Shown: in pieces, positions 53,496-62,652 of the stretch
How the letters are laid out: every line of letters begins with the position of its first letter
Position numbering within the stretch: the stretch's first letter is position 1
DNA from: Neorhizobium petrolearium
Lineage (GTDB): Bacteria > Pseudomonadota > Alphaproteobacteria > Rhizobiales > Rhizobiaceae
Assembly: GCF_017873175.1 (NCBI RefSeq)
Contig: NZ_JAGGJW010000008.1
Coordinates: forward strand, 124,001 to 188,000
Reading direction: 5' to 3'
DNA: 64,000 nucleotides
Notes under the pieces: model-generated
Database searches by the model: none
Told to the model about the DNA's origin: nothing
The model's input: the letters and a program-made list of their open reading frames with translations, nothing else
Made by a program: the position numbers and the translations under genes

Positions 53496-54250
53496 GACGC
53501 ACCGCCGCCTAACTTGTCGGCAACTTCCAGTGATGCGATGTCGGCAGCGTCGAAATGAACCCGTATGCTCTGCTCGGCCAGATCGGCATCGCCGGCGGCA
53601 ATCGCGTCATAGATCGCCTGGTGGCGGGCGATCGTGGCGCGCCAATCGGCATCGCTGCGGTTGGCCCGGCGCGAAAACAGTTCGGAAACCTCGCGTTGCA
53701 CGGAGCGCATGCCTTCCATCTGCACGCGGATCATGGCGTTGCCTGTGGCCATGGCAAGGCCGAGGTGGAAAAGAATATCGGCCGCAGTGAAGCCGGCAGG
53801 TTCATGCAGCGATGCCCGCATGTCGATCAGCCCCTGTCGCATGGCTTCAAGGCCTTCCGGATCACGCCGCTCAGCGGCGAGCCGGGCGATGCCCGCCTCG
53901 ATCACCCGGCGCATCTCGTTGGCTTCCTGCAGACGCTTCAGGCTGGAACGTACCGCATAGCCATAGATGCGATCCATCGGCTCGCCGCTGAGGGCTTTGG
54001 CGCGCGCCACCTTGCCCTGCTGGGTGAAAATCAGCCCGGCGGCCGTCAACTGGCGCAGCGCCTCGCGCGCAATTGGCTTGGAGACGCCGAATTCCCTGGC
54101 GATTTCACCTTCCGGCGGCAGAGGTTCGCCGGGCGAAATGCGACCATCGAACAGGGCGGCTGCGATCGCGTCGGACACCCCGTCCGCCAGCCGTGACGGG
54201 CTGGCTGGCTTGGATGTGAATACGGGTTTCCGTTCCGGATTGGCGGTCAT
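53492..54250 (-). CDS. GntR-family (FadR/FCD) regulator, second island
   Basis: A 252-residue FadR-type regulator. The winged helix (about 15-80) includes ISPGEPLPPEGEIAREFGVSKPIAREALRQLTAAGL; the FCD domain has ADILFHLGLAMATGNAM and ARHQAIYDAIAAGDADLAEQ. ATG 54250 follows GAGGAAACAG; a start four codons upstream is also in frame. It faces the dehydratase gene across a region containing a 32-bp operator-like element also found upstream of SDR 2, so it probably controls both. Confidence 0.92.
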   Translation of the reverse strand: MTANPERKPVFTSKPASPSRLADGVSDAIAAALFDGRISPGEPLPPEGEIAREFGVSKPIAREALRQLTAAGLIFTQQGKVARAKALSGEPMDRIYGYAVRSSLKRLQEANEMRRVIEAGIARLAAERRDPEGLEAMRQGLIDMRASLHEPAGFTAADILFHLGLAMATGNAMIRVQMEGMRSVQREVSELFSRRANRSDADWRATIARHQAIYDAIAAGDADLAEQSIRVHFDAADIASLEVADKLGGGAS

Positions 54251-54288
54251 CTGTTTCCTCATATTTTTAACAATAGCACAACAGTTTG

Positions 54289-54320
54289 TAACTTAGCAAC
54301 TAGGTTTATCAGTTGCCAAG
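54289..54320. promoter_or_regulatory. Operator-like element, copy 1
   Basis: TAACTTAGCAACTA at 54289-54302, then GGTTTATC, AGTTGCC and AAG to 54320. It contains the inverted repeat GCAACT/AGTTGC. It matches the element at 59131-59162 at 26 of 32 positions and lies between the divergent regulator and dehydratase genes, where an autoregulating FadR-type repressor would bind. Confidence 0.75.
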
Positions 54321-54392
54321 ATGATAGCTGATCGCTAAAACTAGCAAAACCGCCCGAAAGCGGCGACTGAATTGTGGAGGACAATAAAGCCG

Positions 54393-55538
54393 ATGGAGCC
54401 CACGCATCCTGCAGCCAAGGAGGCGATCCGCATAACGGATGTGATCGCCCACCCCCTGAGTCAGACGCTGCCGAAGCCGACGGTAACGTCCTGGGGCACC
54501 TACAGTCAGGTTTCGATCGTGCTGGTCGAGCTGCGAACCGATGCCGGTATCATCGGCGTCGGCGAGACGCTCGCGCGGTTCTCACCCAAGGCTTATGCGG
54601 AACTGATAGAAACCTCGCTCAAGCCTCGCCTTGTCGGGCAGGATGCACGCAACATCGGTGCATTGTGGCAATCCATGCGCCGCTCGCTCTCCGGCCGCGC
54701 CGGCGGCATGCTGATCGAAGCGATCGCGGGAATCGATATCGCGCTTTGGGACATTCTCGGAAAGGCGGCGGGCCTTCCGGTCGCCAAACTGCTCGGCGGC
54801 ATGGGGCGCGAGCGAATCGATGTCTATGCCGCCGCCGTGAACTGGGTAGACGACGCCGAGGCCGACAGGGAATTGGAGCGCTATATCAACGAAGGGTTTC
54901 CGCGTATCAAGGTGAAGATAGCGAAGCCGGTGAAGGGAGCCTGCCGGCGTATCGAGCGTTTGCGCAAGCGCGCCGGCGACGATATCGGCCTCTGCGTCGA
55001 TGCGAACTGGGCCTACAATCTCGATGAGGCGATCGAGGTCGGGCGGGCGCTGGCTGCCAATGGCTATTTCTGGTTCGAGGAACCCCTGGCGCCGGAAAAC
55101 GAACAGGGCTACGAAGAATTGCGCAAGCGTTGCGATGTGCCGATCGCTGCCGGCGAAAGCAACTTCACCGCCGATCAGGCACAGCGGCTCGTCGCCAGCC
55201 GCACCCTTTCCGTCCTCCAGCCGGATGTCGCCCGCGCCGGCGGCATATCCGAGACGCGGCGCATGGCCGATTATGCCGGCCTGCATGATGTCGCTTATGC
55301 TCCGCACATCGGCATGTCCGGCATTATCTGCGAAACGGCAAGCGTTCATCTGGCGGCCGCACTTCCGAATTTTCGGGTCATGGAATGCGAATGCGACCTG
55401 AGTCCCTTCAAGCGCGAGCTCGCTGATCTCCACCCGGGTTGCCTGCGGCAGAAAAATGGCACGCTTGATGTTCCGAATGGCCCCGGCCTCGGCATTGAAA
55501 TCAATTGGGGCGCCGTAAAGCGGCTCCGCGTGCAGTGA
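54393..55538 (+). CDS. Enolase-superfamily dehydratase (mandelate racemase/muconate lactonizing type)
   Basis: A 381-residue enolase-superfamily enzyme. The KxK motif IKVKI near residue 175, metal ligands in VDANW, WFEEP and AAGES, and the Asp/His pair in LQPDVARAGG and APHIGMSG fit the mandelate racemase subgroup, which dehydrates sugar acids by abstracting the alpha proton. The substrate is probably a sugar acid, but the superfamily is too diverse to name it. GGAGG lies 12 nt before ATG 54393. It starts a rightward three-gene unit. Confidence 0.9.
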   Translation: MEPTHPAAKEAIRITDVIAHPLSQTLPKPTVTSWGTYSQVSIVLVELRTDAGIIGVGETLARFSPKAYAELIETSLKPRLVGQDARNIGALWQSMRRSLSGRAGGMLIEAIAGIDIALWDILGKAAGLPVAKLLGGMGRERIDVYAAAVNWVDDAEADRELERYINEGFPRIKVKIAKPVKGACRRIERLRKRAGDDIGLCVDANWAYNLDEAIEVGRALAANGYFWFEEPLAPENEQGYEELRKRCDVPIAAGESNFTADQAQRLVASRTLSVLQPDVARAGGISETRRMADYAGLHDVAYAPHIGMSGIICETASVHLAAALPNFRVMECECDLSPFKRELADLHPGCLRQKNGTLDVPNGPGLGIEINWGAVKRLRVQ

Positions 55539-55550
55539 GGCCATGACACG

Positions 55551-56462
55551 ATGACGACACCCTTTCACTTCCCCATGGCCAAAATGACCGAGGCAATGCG
55601 CCTGGCCATGCTCCGGGCCGATCCCGCGCTGAGCCGGTTCGACCCGCTGCCGCGCATCCTCTCCTTCGACGACTTTTCGCGCGGCCATTGCGGCTGGTCG
55701 CAGCTTGTCGGCAATTATGAGGACAGTCTCGATTCCATGCTGCCGGGCTATGCCCAGCATTCCAGCGCCATGCTCTCGACTCTGGGGCATTGGGATGCCG
55801 GCTCCCATGGCGGCATGGATTCCTCCTATGCGTTGAAAATTGCCACGAGGGCCCGGCCTGGCGCGCAGAACGTCGCGATCAAACGCCACACGTTTCGCAG
55901 GCGTGGGCCGATCCGCTTCGAGCTCTTCTTCACCTTCAAACCTGAAGCGACAGAGCTGAAACTCTCCGAGACCGATGTGCGCTCGGTCGGTTTGCTGTTC
56001 GACCTTCAATGCGGCGACCGTGACGGCGATGGTGAACGTGTCATGCCTCATCTGCGTTTTCTGAACGCGCTCGACGGCAAGCATTTGCAGAAATGGCAAT
56101 ACAAGCGCGAGACCACGCACCTCATGCCGATCGGTAGCGAGGACAAGACAGTCAGCCACTATCACCTTGCCCCCGGGGGATGGCTCGATCTGCCGGATGG
56201 CGAGCAACGACTCTGCTACAACGAAATTCCGACCAAAGTGAACTGGAGCTACCTGCGCTTCGACTTCGATCTCGTCTCGATGAAGGCGCTCGGTCTTCAG
56301 TGCAACGACCGCAGCTTCGATCTCTCGAACTTCGATTCGATCCGCATTCCGGCCATGAAGAACCTGTGGTGCATGCTGAATTTCTGCCTGTTCGCCGAGA
56401 CAGATGTCGCCAAACGCGCCTTCCTGTATGTGGATTCTATTTGCATTTCGGGGGATTTCTGA
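55551..56462 (+). CDS. Unrecognised protein, second island (1)
   Basis: A 303-residue protein I do not recognise. It has no signal peptide or membrane segment and is rich in aromatic residues, with HYHLAPGGWLDLP and a C-terminal FLYVDSICISGDF reading like a beta-sandwich (carbohydrate-binding or cupin-like). The N-terminus contains HWDAGSHGGMDSSYALK. It is 12 nt after the dehydratase and overlaps the next gene by 1 nt, so it belongs to the sugar-acid pathway operon. Possible role: lactonase, hydrolase or binding protein. Confidence 0.65.
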   Translation: MTTPFHFPMAKMTEAMRLAMLRADPALSRFDPLPRILSFDDFSRGHCGWSQLVGNYEDSLDSMLPGYAQHSSAMLSTLGHWDAGSHGGMDSSYALKIATRARPGAQNVAIKRHTFRRRGPIRFELFFTFKPEATELKLSETDVRSVGLLFDLQCGDRDGDGERVMPHLRFLNALDGKHLQKWQYKRETTHLMPIGSEDKTVSHYHLAPGGWLDLPDGEQRLCYNEIPTKVNWSYLRFDFDLVSMKALGLQCNDRSFDLSNFDSIRIPAMKNLWCMLNFCLFAETDVAKRAFLYVDSICISGDF

Positions 56463-56797
56463 TGCTGCCCGAAAATATCACCGCCGTCGTTTCCCGCAAC
56501 GAGCGCTGGAGCGGCGATGCCGCGAGCGAGCCCCATGAAGCCGGCTGGGCGCATGAAGCCGTCTTCTTTGTCCGCGCCCTTAAGGATCCGGTCGGAAAGA
56601 TGCCCAAGGGCTGGGTCGAGATTTCCCCCGATGGCATGCATTGGGTGCCGGAGGGAACGGAATTCGCCATGCCTTTGCAGCGCGACGGCATCGCTGTCGC
56701 CCGCCTCAAAGGCTTCGGAAACTGGTTGCGCGTCGCCACTCGTTTCGAGGATGGCGCAGAATGTACCGTGCTGGTTACGCTGCATCTAAAAGCCTGA
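56462..56797 (+). CDS. Unrecognised small protein, second island (2)
   Basis: A 111-residue protein overlapping the stop of the previous gene by one base (TGATG). It is beta-rich (VEISPDGMHWVPEGTEF, GFGNWLRVATRF, CTVLVTLHL), resembling an immunoglobulin-like or small sandwich fold. I do not recognise the family. Probably works with its overlapping neighbour. Confidence 0.65.
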   Translation: MLPENITAVVSRNERWSGDAASEPHEAGWAHEAVFFVRALKDPVGKMPKGWVEISPDGMHWVPEGTEFAMPLQRDGIAVARLKGFGNWLRVATRFEDGAECTVLVTLHLKA

Positions 56798-56798
56798 A

Positions 56799-56836
56799 AC
56801 GATAAGGGGGCAGAGAGATCTCTGCCCCCTTATCGT
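56799..56836. terminator. 38-bp perfect palindrome between convergent genes
   Basis: Starting ACGATAAGGGGGCAGAGA and mirrored exactly to 56836, it sits between stops at 56797 and 56842 and can form a stem of up to about 17 bp on either strand. A bidirectional terminator is the simple explanation, though the T-tract is missing. Confidence 0.7.
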
Positions 56837-56841
56837 CCCCC

Positions 56842-58236
56842 TCAGCCGAGATAGGCGCCCTGGGCCAGAAGCTCGCGTCGCAGGTCTTCGTAATCGACAT
56901 GCCGCGGGCTCGCCCGGTTGCCCACCGAGAGCGCGGCAGCAATCCCGGCGGCCTGTCCGAGTGCGAAACAGGGCGGCATGACGCGGATGGCGCTCAGTGC
57001 CTCATGGGTGGCTGAAACTGCCCGGCCTGATACGAGAAGGCCATCGTGATAGCGCGGCAGCATTACACGGTAGGGTATCCGGTAGATATTGGCTGTGGCC
57101 GGTGCATCGCCACCCGTTCCGCCGCCCGATCCTGTCGGATCGTGAATGTCGAGGGGATAGCCGCAAAGGGCAATCACATCTTCGAACGAGCGGCCCGAAC
57201 GGAGGTCGTCCAGGGTCAATTCATAGTCGCCATCGATGCGGCGCGTCTCTCGAACGCCGATCTGCGTTGCGGTATCCCTGAGTTCGACCTTTTCGAAACC
57301 GGGGAGATTGTTGCGGAAGAAGTCGAGCAATGCCAAGGTCTGCTCGCGGCCTTCGAGCTCCGCCAGGGTCAGCTCCTTTGCATCAGTACCGTTACGGCGG
57401 AGCACACGGCCGGTATTGATGCGCCAGACGCCGGGCTCCATGGTCTTGTAGAGCCCGATGCCACGCCGTGGGGCCGGGAAGCGGCCTTCCGCGGTCGCCT
57501 TCGCGACAATCGAGGCATAAGGCCGGTAGTCCTCCGGGTGAGACCGGACGTATTCCTCAACCACCTGATCGTTGACGTTCTGGACGCGGAAGAACAGGGT
57601 CTGCGGCTGGGCAAGGCCGTCGCTGTCTCGCCCCTGTCGCGTATGCACGCCTGCGAAATGGGCGACATCGCCATCGGCGGAGCAATCCACCACGACCTTC
57701 GCGCGGGCGGCCCTCAGGCCGCCTTTGCCCGCGCAGACGACACCCAATATCCGCGGGTTGATCGCCTCGTAGTCGTCGACAATGGCATCAACGACCATCG
57801 TATGCAGCAGTAGATCGACACCGGCTTCCAGGCACATACGCTGAGCCACCACCTTTGCTGCCTCCGGCTCGAAGGGCGTGACCTTGTCATGGCCGTAGAC
57901 GATGAAGCCGCTGTAGGCGGATCCGGCCGGAATGGTGCTCGGATGCAGGGCACCCCCAATCGCCATCATGCGCTGCACGAATTCCTCGTATACGCCGCGG
58001 ATGAGTTGCTGGCTCCCGTCGAGCGAATAGGATGTCATGCAAGGGCCGACGAGACCCGCTGTCAGGTTTCCTCCGAGAAAGCCGTAGCGTTCGATCAGGC
58101 GAACTCGCACATTGAGGCGTGCCGCCGCCACGGCGGCCGATATTCCCGAAGGTCCGCCTCCGATGACGAGCACGTCGACGTCATCGAATTCGGGAATATC
58201 GGCCGAATAGGCGTAGCGCTGCTCAATCTCCTCCAT
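56842..58236 (-). CDS. FAD-dependent oxidoreductase
   Basis: A 464-residue flavoprotein of the FAD_oxidored type. The dinucleotide-binding site is DVLVIGGGPSGISAAVAAARL near residue 22, the ADGDVAHFAGV motif near 186 and the C-terminal GRAVSATHEALSAIRVMPPCFALGQAAGIAAAL. The gene lies after SDR 2 in a leftward unit, and it likely oxidises an alpha-hydroxy acid, polyol or amine in the same pathway. Cytoplasmic; no signal peptide. Confidence 0.88.
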   Translation of the reverse strand: MEEIEQRYAYSADIPEFDDVDVLVIGGGPSGISAAVAAARLNVRVRLIERYGFLGGNLTAGLVGPCMTSYSLDGSQQLIRGVYEEFVQRMMAIGGALHPSTIPAGSAYSGFIVYGHDKVTPFEPEAAKVVAQRMCLEAGVDLLLHTMVVDAIVDDYEAINPRILGVVCAGKGGLRAARAKVVVDCSADGDVAHFAGVHTRQGRDSDGLAQPQTLFFRVQNVNDQVVEEYVRSHPEDYRPYASIVAKATAEGRFPAPRRGIGLYKTMEPGVWRINTGRVLRRNGTDAKELTLAELEGREQTLALLDFFRNNLPGFEKVELRDTATQIGVRETRRIDGDYELTLDDLRSGRSFEDVIALCGYPLDIHDPTGSGGGTGGDAPATANIYRIPYRVMLPRYHDGLLVSGRAVSATHEALSAIRVMPPCFALGQAAGIAAALSVGNRASPRHVDYEDLRRELLAQGAYLG

Positions 58237-58253
58237 CCCATTGCCCTCCGGTA

Positions 58254-59039
58254 TCAGCGAAACATCGAGCCGCCGTCGACGTCGAGCGCCGCGCCGTAGA
58301 CGAAGCTGGACGCATCCGAGCAGAGGAACAGGATGGCGGCGGCCATATCTTCCGGCCTGCCCATCCGCCGCATGGGCAGATTTGCAGCGATGCGCTCCTT
58401 CAGCGAAGGATCGATATGAGCATGCATGGGGGAATCGGTTGGTCCGGGGTTGAGGGCATTGATCCTGACCTTCTTGCCGGCAAGTTCACGCGCTACGGAC
58501 TTGACCAGCGACAGTGTCGCAGCCTTCGATGCTGCATAGGCGGTGTCGGCGATCAGTCCCCCGCCTCCGTGAACGCCGGCATCCGAGGCCACGCAGACGA
58601 TGTTGCCGCCCGCAGGATTTTCGAGCATGCGCTTCACGCCGGCCTGCACCGTAAAGAAGGTCCCAAGCAGATTGACGTTCAGCACGCGCTGCCAATGGCC
58701 CCAGTCCTGTTCGAAGAGGCGCTTGGCGGTGATGATTGCGGCGCAGGTGACGATATTGTCCAGTCGCCCGAGATGAGCATCGCAATAGGCGAAAGCCTCA
58801 GCAATGCTCTCGGGATTGCTGACATCCACCTTCACGGTATGAATCCTGGCTCCGCCTTTTCGCAACTCCGAACCATAGCGCTCGAGCCCCGCCTCGTCGC
58901 GATCGGCCATCACCACTTCTGCTCCCTTGGCGGCAAAAGCGCGGGCAGTTTCCAGCCCCATGCCGCTCGCGGCGCCGGTGATCAGTATGGTTCGCCCGGC
59001 GTAACTGTCATCGGCAAAGGGCGTATAGGCTTGGGTCAT
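58254..59039 (-). CDS. Short-chain dehydrogenase/reductase (SDR) 2
   Basis: A 261-residue SDR with TGAASGMGLETARAFA, Asp in MADRDEAG, catalytic YAASK and C-terminal DVDGGSMF. Probably an NAD-linked sugar or polyol dehydrogenase. Upstream (59131-59162) lies the second copy of the 32-bp operator-like element. The FAD oxidoreductase follows after 17 nt. Confidence 0.93.
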   Translation of the reverse strand: MTQAYTPFADDSYAGRTILITGAASGMGLETARAFAAKGAEVVMADRDEAGLERYGSELRKGGARIHTVKVDVSNPESIAEAFAYCDAHLGRLDNIVTCAAIITAKRLFEQDWGHWQRVLNVNLLGTFFTVQAGVKRMLENPAGGNIVCVASDAGVHGGGGLIADTAYAASKAATLSLVKSVARELAGKKVRINALNPGPTDSPMHAHIDPSLKERIAANLPMRRMGRPEDMAAAILFLCSDASSFVYGAALDVDGGSMFR

Positions 59040-59130
59040 CGGTAAATGTCCTTGATTGGAAGCGCGGCTGGGAAAGACAGGGGTGGATGAACAGCACCGA
59101 TCCAGGGGTGATGCCGTCTAACCTGGGAGA

Positions 59131-59162
59131 TAACTTAGCAACTATGTTTTCTAGTTGTAAAG
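59131..59162. promoter_or_regulatory. Operator-like element, copy 2
   Basis: TAACTTAGCAACTA at 59131-59144, then TGTTTTCT, AGTTGTA and AAG to 59162. Copy of the element at 54289-54320 with 26 of 32 bases identical; here the inverted repeat is CAACTA/TAGTTG. It lies 92 nt upstream of SDR 2. Confidence 0.75.
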
Positions 59163-59262
59163 AGTGCTTTCCGCGGTTTTTTGCCACGCGTGATCCGGCG
59201 CCACTGCCGCGGATACCTATGAGCCGCAAATCGGCCTGCGATTGAAGCTTGAGTGCCTGCTT

Positions 59263-60333
59263 TTATTGCGGCATCCATCCCGCCGCCAAGGGATGATCCA
59301 AGCCAAGGGGCAGCCGCACGATTTGATTTTGGCGAGCCGAGGCGTAGATCGCGGTAATGAGCTCAATCGAGTGATAGCTCTCCTGAAGCGTCGGCAGATA
59401 GAGGTCGGGCTGGCCCGTGAGGCAGGCGTGGATGTCGGCAAACAGGCCGGGGAATCTCGAAAGCATCCCCGGAATATCGGAGACGGCCGCATCGATCTCG
59501 GCCTGTCGTGACGGATCGGTTGACGTGAAAATCCAGGGACCCGCGCCGATCTGGTAAGGTTCCGTGCCCGAGGTTACAGTAACATGCTCGAAGCACATCC
59601 GAAGTCGTGAGCTGTTTCCCGCGGCACCTAATGTGACCGAGGAGGTGACCAGGGCTCCCTCGCTGGTGCGCATGGAAAGGGCGGCGCAATCTTCGGTCTC
59701 CACGGGATTGACGCGCGTGTCCAGAAAGGCTGCTATTTCGGTGACATCGCCGACAAGGTGGGTCATAAGATTATGGATATGGCAAGCGTGGCTGACGAGG
59801 ACTCCACCGAGCTCTCCCTTCCAGGTGCCTCGCCACCGCTCCTCATAATAGGTGGGGCCACGCTGCCAATGGGTCTCCAAGGCCACCAAATAGGGCTTTC
59901 CCAACAAGCCGCGTATCTTCAACTCGTGCGCTGCACGATAGCCGGCTCCATAGCGATACTGAAATACCGGGAAGACCTGTCTGCGCATCTTCGCCGCGAG
60001 GTCAGCAATGCGCCGAACGTCGGCGATCGAGCCCGCCAACGGTTTTTCGCAGACCACGTGCTTCCCGGCCTCCAGCGCGACCATAGTCATTGTGGCATGC
60101 AGTTGGGGTGGCAGGCAGATGTCGACGAGATCCACTTCGGGATCTGAGAGAACCTGGTTTATGTCTCCTATGGCCCGGCTGCCAGGTGCTTGCCCGGCCG
60201 CCTCTTCCGCGCGGGCTAGGTTGAGATCGCAGACATAGCGCACCGCAAATAATTCCGGCAGCGTCGCATAAGCGGCCACGTGGGCTTTGCCGATGCCTGC
60301 CCCGACGACTGCCACGCGGATGCGATCGCTCAT
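59263..60333 (-). CDS. Gfo/Idh/MocA family oxidoreductase 1
   Basis: A 356-residue NAD(P)-dependent oxidoreductase. N-terminal Rossmann motif VAVVGAGIGKAHVAAY, conserved EKP lysine motif VVCEKPLAGS near residue 95. The start ATG 60333 overlaps the next gene's TGA (ATGA). Such enzymes oxidise sugars, inositols or their derivatives; specificity unknown. Confidence 0.93.
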   Translation of the reverse strand: MSDRIRVAVVGAGIGKAHVAAYATLPELFAVRYVCDLNLARAEEAAGQAPGSRAIGDINQVLSDPEVDLVDICLPPQLHATMTMVALEAGKHVVCEKPLAGSIADVRRIADLAAKMRRQVFPVFQYRYGAGYRAAHELKIRGLLGKPYLVALETHWQRGPTYYEERWRGTWKGELGGVLVSHACHIHNLMTHLVGDVTEIAAFLDTRVNPVETEDCAALSMRTSEGALVTSSVTLGAAGNSSRLRMCFEHVTVTSGTEPYQIGAGPWIFTSTDPSRQAEIDAAVSDIPGMLSRFPGLFADIHACLTGQPDLYLPTLQESYHSIELITAIYASARQNQIVRLPLGLDHPLAAGWMPQ

Positions 60334-61352
60334 CGAGTTGCGCCGCCTTCCGCCAAAAACTGTGCCTGCAGCGCAAGTTCGGTCGCAAGGAACGCATGGG
60401 ATTGAGACATGGCGGTCTCGGTTCGGTTTTTCACATCGGCGGCAAGTCTTCCGAAGAAAGGCTTGCCCGCGCCTTTGGCATCGAACCGCTGGACGCCGGA
60501 TTTGTCGGCGAGAAAGACGTGATCCCCACCGGGTTGGCCCGCAATGTCGATATACTTGCGCAGTTCGATATAGCCGTCGGTCCCGAGAATTGTCATTCGC
60601 CCGTCTCCCCAGACGGGAAGGCCATGTGGCGTCAGCCAATCCACCCGTGCATAACCACGGCCCCCACTGCCTTCCAGCAGCGCTTCGCCAAAGTCCTGGA
60701 AATCCGGCCGATCCGGATTCGCAACATTGGCAACGTGAGCCGAGATCACCCGAGCTTCGGTGGACCCGGTGAAATGCAGGAACTGGTCGAATTGATGGGC
60801 GCAGATATCGGTCAGGATGCCGCCGCATCGCGTCCGGTCCCAGAACCAGCCCGGCCGGAGATGGGCATTGAGACGGTGCGGCCCGAGCCCCACCGTCTGG
60901 ACCACCGTTCCGATCCGGCCTTCGGCAATCAGGCGGTCCGCCAAAGTGGCGCTTTCAACGGACACACGCTCGGAGAAAGAGACAAGCCAACGACGTCCGG
61001 TCTCCGCCACAGTCGTGCGGATATCCGCAAGCTGCTTCAGGCTCGTGCAGCCGGGTTTATCGACCAGCACATCCTTACCGTGCAACATGGCGGAAATCGC
61101 AACCCCGGCGCGTTCGCTGTTGATGCCCGCGGAGAGAATGAGATCGATACTCGCCTCTTCCAGAATGGCCTGCGTCGATCGAAGCGGTACATCCGGATAG
61201 GTGTCCCGGAAGGTCTTGCGTGCCTCATTAGGGGTCTCATCGCCCGTTGTCCATGCAACGAGCGTGGCATTGGCCTCCCGCATGCCTTCGATCATGCCGT
61301 AGATGTGCCCATGGTCTATATCGATGACGCCGATGCGGAGGTCGAAGGCCAT
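60330..61352 (-). CDS. Gfo/Idh/MocA family oxidoreductase 2
   Basis: A 340-residue member of the same family with VIDIDHGHIYGMIEGM instead of a canonical glycine-rich loop and DKPGCTS in place of EKP. The GGILTDICAHQFDQFLHF segment carries the catalytic Asp/His. It is a 4-nt overlap partner of oxidoreductase 1 and lies 4 nt after oxidoreductase 3; AAAGGATAG precedes ATG 61352. The altered N-terminal loop suggests different cofactor binding or a different role from its neighbours. Confidence 0.9.
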   Translation of the reverse strand: MAFDLRIGVIDIDHGHIYGMIEGMREANATLVAWTTGDETPNEARKTFRDTYPDVPLRSTQAILEEASIDLILSAGINSERAGVAISAMLHGKDVLVDKPGCTSLKQLADIRTTVAETGRRWLVSFSERVSVESATLADRLIAEGRIGTVVQTVGLGPHRLNAHLRPGWFWDRTRCGGILTDICAHQFDQFLHFTGSTEARVISAHVANVANPDRPDFQDFGEALLEGSGGRGYARVDWLTPHGLPVWGDGRMTILGTDGYIELRKYIDIAGQPGGDHVFLADKSGVQRFDAKGAGKPFFGRLAADVKNRTETAMSQSHAFLATELALQAQFLAEGGATR

Positions 61353-61356
61353 GGGA

Positions 61357-62652
61357 CTATCCTTTGAGGTGGATGCCGCGGGCCCGCAGCATCGACTGGA
61401 TGTTGACGAGCGAGCCGGTCTCGATGGAGGCGTTGGCGGCGATGCCGGTGAGAATGGACCATGCGCCGGCGACATGGTCGGAAGCGCGGCCATAGCGGTC
61501 CGGCTCCATGCTTTCCGGATCGAAGATATATCCGAGCATGACCGGATCGGCACCGCCGTGGTCGCCCTTCGCCATTGGAACCTGGACCAGGCGTGGCGGC
61601 TCGCCGGCCAGATGCAGTTCGGTGGTGATCGCATCTTCGTTCGCATGCGCGCGTTTGCCGCCGAACACGCCGTGGACCTCGACATGGCGATGGGTGATGT
61701 CGCCCTTGGTTCCCTGGAATTTGATCTCCAGCCCTTCCCAAGGCGAATAGGCGGTCAGGGTGTAGTTGGCGGTGACGCCGGACGCATAGCGAATATGCGC
61801 CTGCATCGTATCCTCGATGCCGATCTCCTCGTCGAAGACGCAGCGGTCGCGGAAATAGCCGTCTTCGCTTTCTGCCTCGACGTAGAGCGCGCGCAGATTT
61901 TCGTCCGCCGACAGATCGAGCTCGAAATCGCATCTGTCGGCCACGGGACAGCCTGTGCAACGCGGACCGCGGCCTGCAAGTCCCAGTTCGGCCGCCATTT
62001 CCGGGCGATAAAAAACCCGCTTGCCGGATGCCAGAACCTCGGTCGGCGCCGAGCCGAGCCACCAATTGAGCAGGTCGAAATGATGCGTGGACTTATGGAC
62101 CAGCAGCCCACCGGAATTTTCCTTCTGCCGGTGCCAGCGTCGGAAGTAGTCGGCGCCATGAACGCGGTCGAGATGCCAGCGGAAGTCGACGACCGTCACC
62201 GTCCCGATCGTGCCGGAGGCTATAAGCTCCTTGATCTGGGTGCGGGCGGGAGAATACCGGTAGTTGAAGGTGACTGTGACCTTCCGGCCGGTCCGCCTCT
62301 GGGCATCGATAATCTGCTTCAGGCGGGTGAGGTCGATCGTCAGCGGTTTTTCACAGATGACATCGCAGCCGGCTTCGAAAGCGCGGACGATATAGTCGGC
62401 ATGCAGGAAGTCGGGCGTTGCCACGACCACCGTATCCGGCTTCTGTTCCGCAATCAGGCGGTCGAAATCGGAAGCAAGATAGGTCGCGACGCCGTTCGTT
62501 CCCGGCTTGGGGACTGCCTTGGCTGCTTCTCCCAATCGATGGGCATTGCTGTCGCAGAGCGCGACAATCTCGTGCTTGTCTGCGTAATCTTCGATCACGG
62601 AATCGCGGAACATCTGATGCCGCGAACCACATCCGACAATGGCAATCTTCAC
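61357..62652 (-). CDS. Gfo/Idh/MocA family oxidoreductase 3
   Basis: A 431-residue oxidoreductase with IAIVGCGSRHQMF and CEKPLTID. It carries an insertion with RCTGCPVADRC near residue 230 (possible structural zinc site) and an extended C-terminal region. The GGLLVHKSTHHFDLLNWW segment has the catalytic Lys/His. It overlaps the upstream ABC ATPase gene by 4 nt. Confidence 0.93.
   Translation of the reverse strand: MKIAIVGCGSRHQMFRDSVIEDYADKHEIVALCDSNAHRLGEAAKAVPKPGTNGVATYLASDFDRLIAEQKPDTVVVATPDFLHADYIVRAFEAGCDVICEKPLTIDLTRLKQIIDAQRRTGRKVTVTFNYRYSPARTQIKELIASGTIGTVTVVDFRWHLDRVHGADYFRRWHRQKENSGGLLVHKSTHHFDLLNWWLGSAPTEVLASGKRVFYRPEMAAELGLAGRGPRCTGCPVADRCDFELDLSADENLRALYVEAESEDGYFRDRCVFDEEIGIEDTMQAHIRYASGVTANYTLTAYSPWEGLEIKFQGTKGDITHRHVEVHGVFGGKRAHANEDAITTELHLAGEPPRLVQVPMAKGDHGGADPVMLGYIFDPESMEPDRYGRASDHVAGAWSILTGIAANASIETGSLVNIQSMLRARGIHLKG

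Noticed and set aside
54582-56207. 541-codon open frame antisense to the dehydratase
   Set aside because: Spans two genes on the other strand and lacks motifs; the sense genes are tightly packed.
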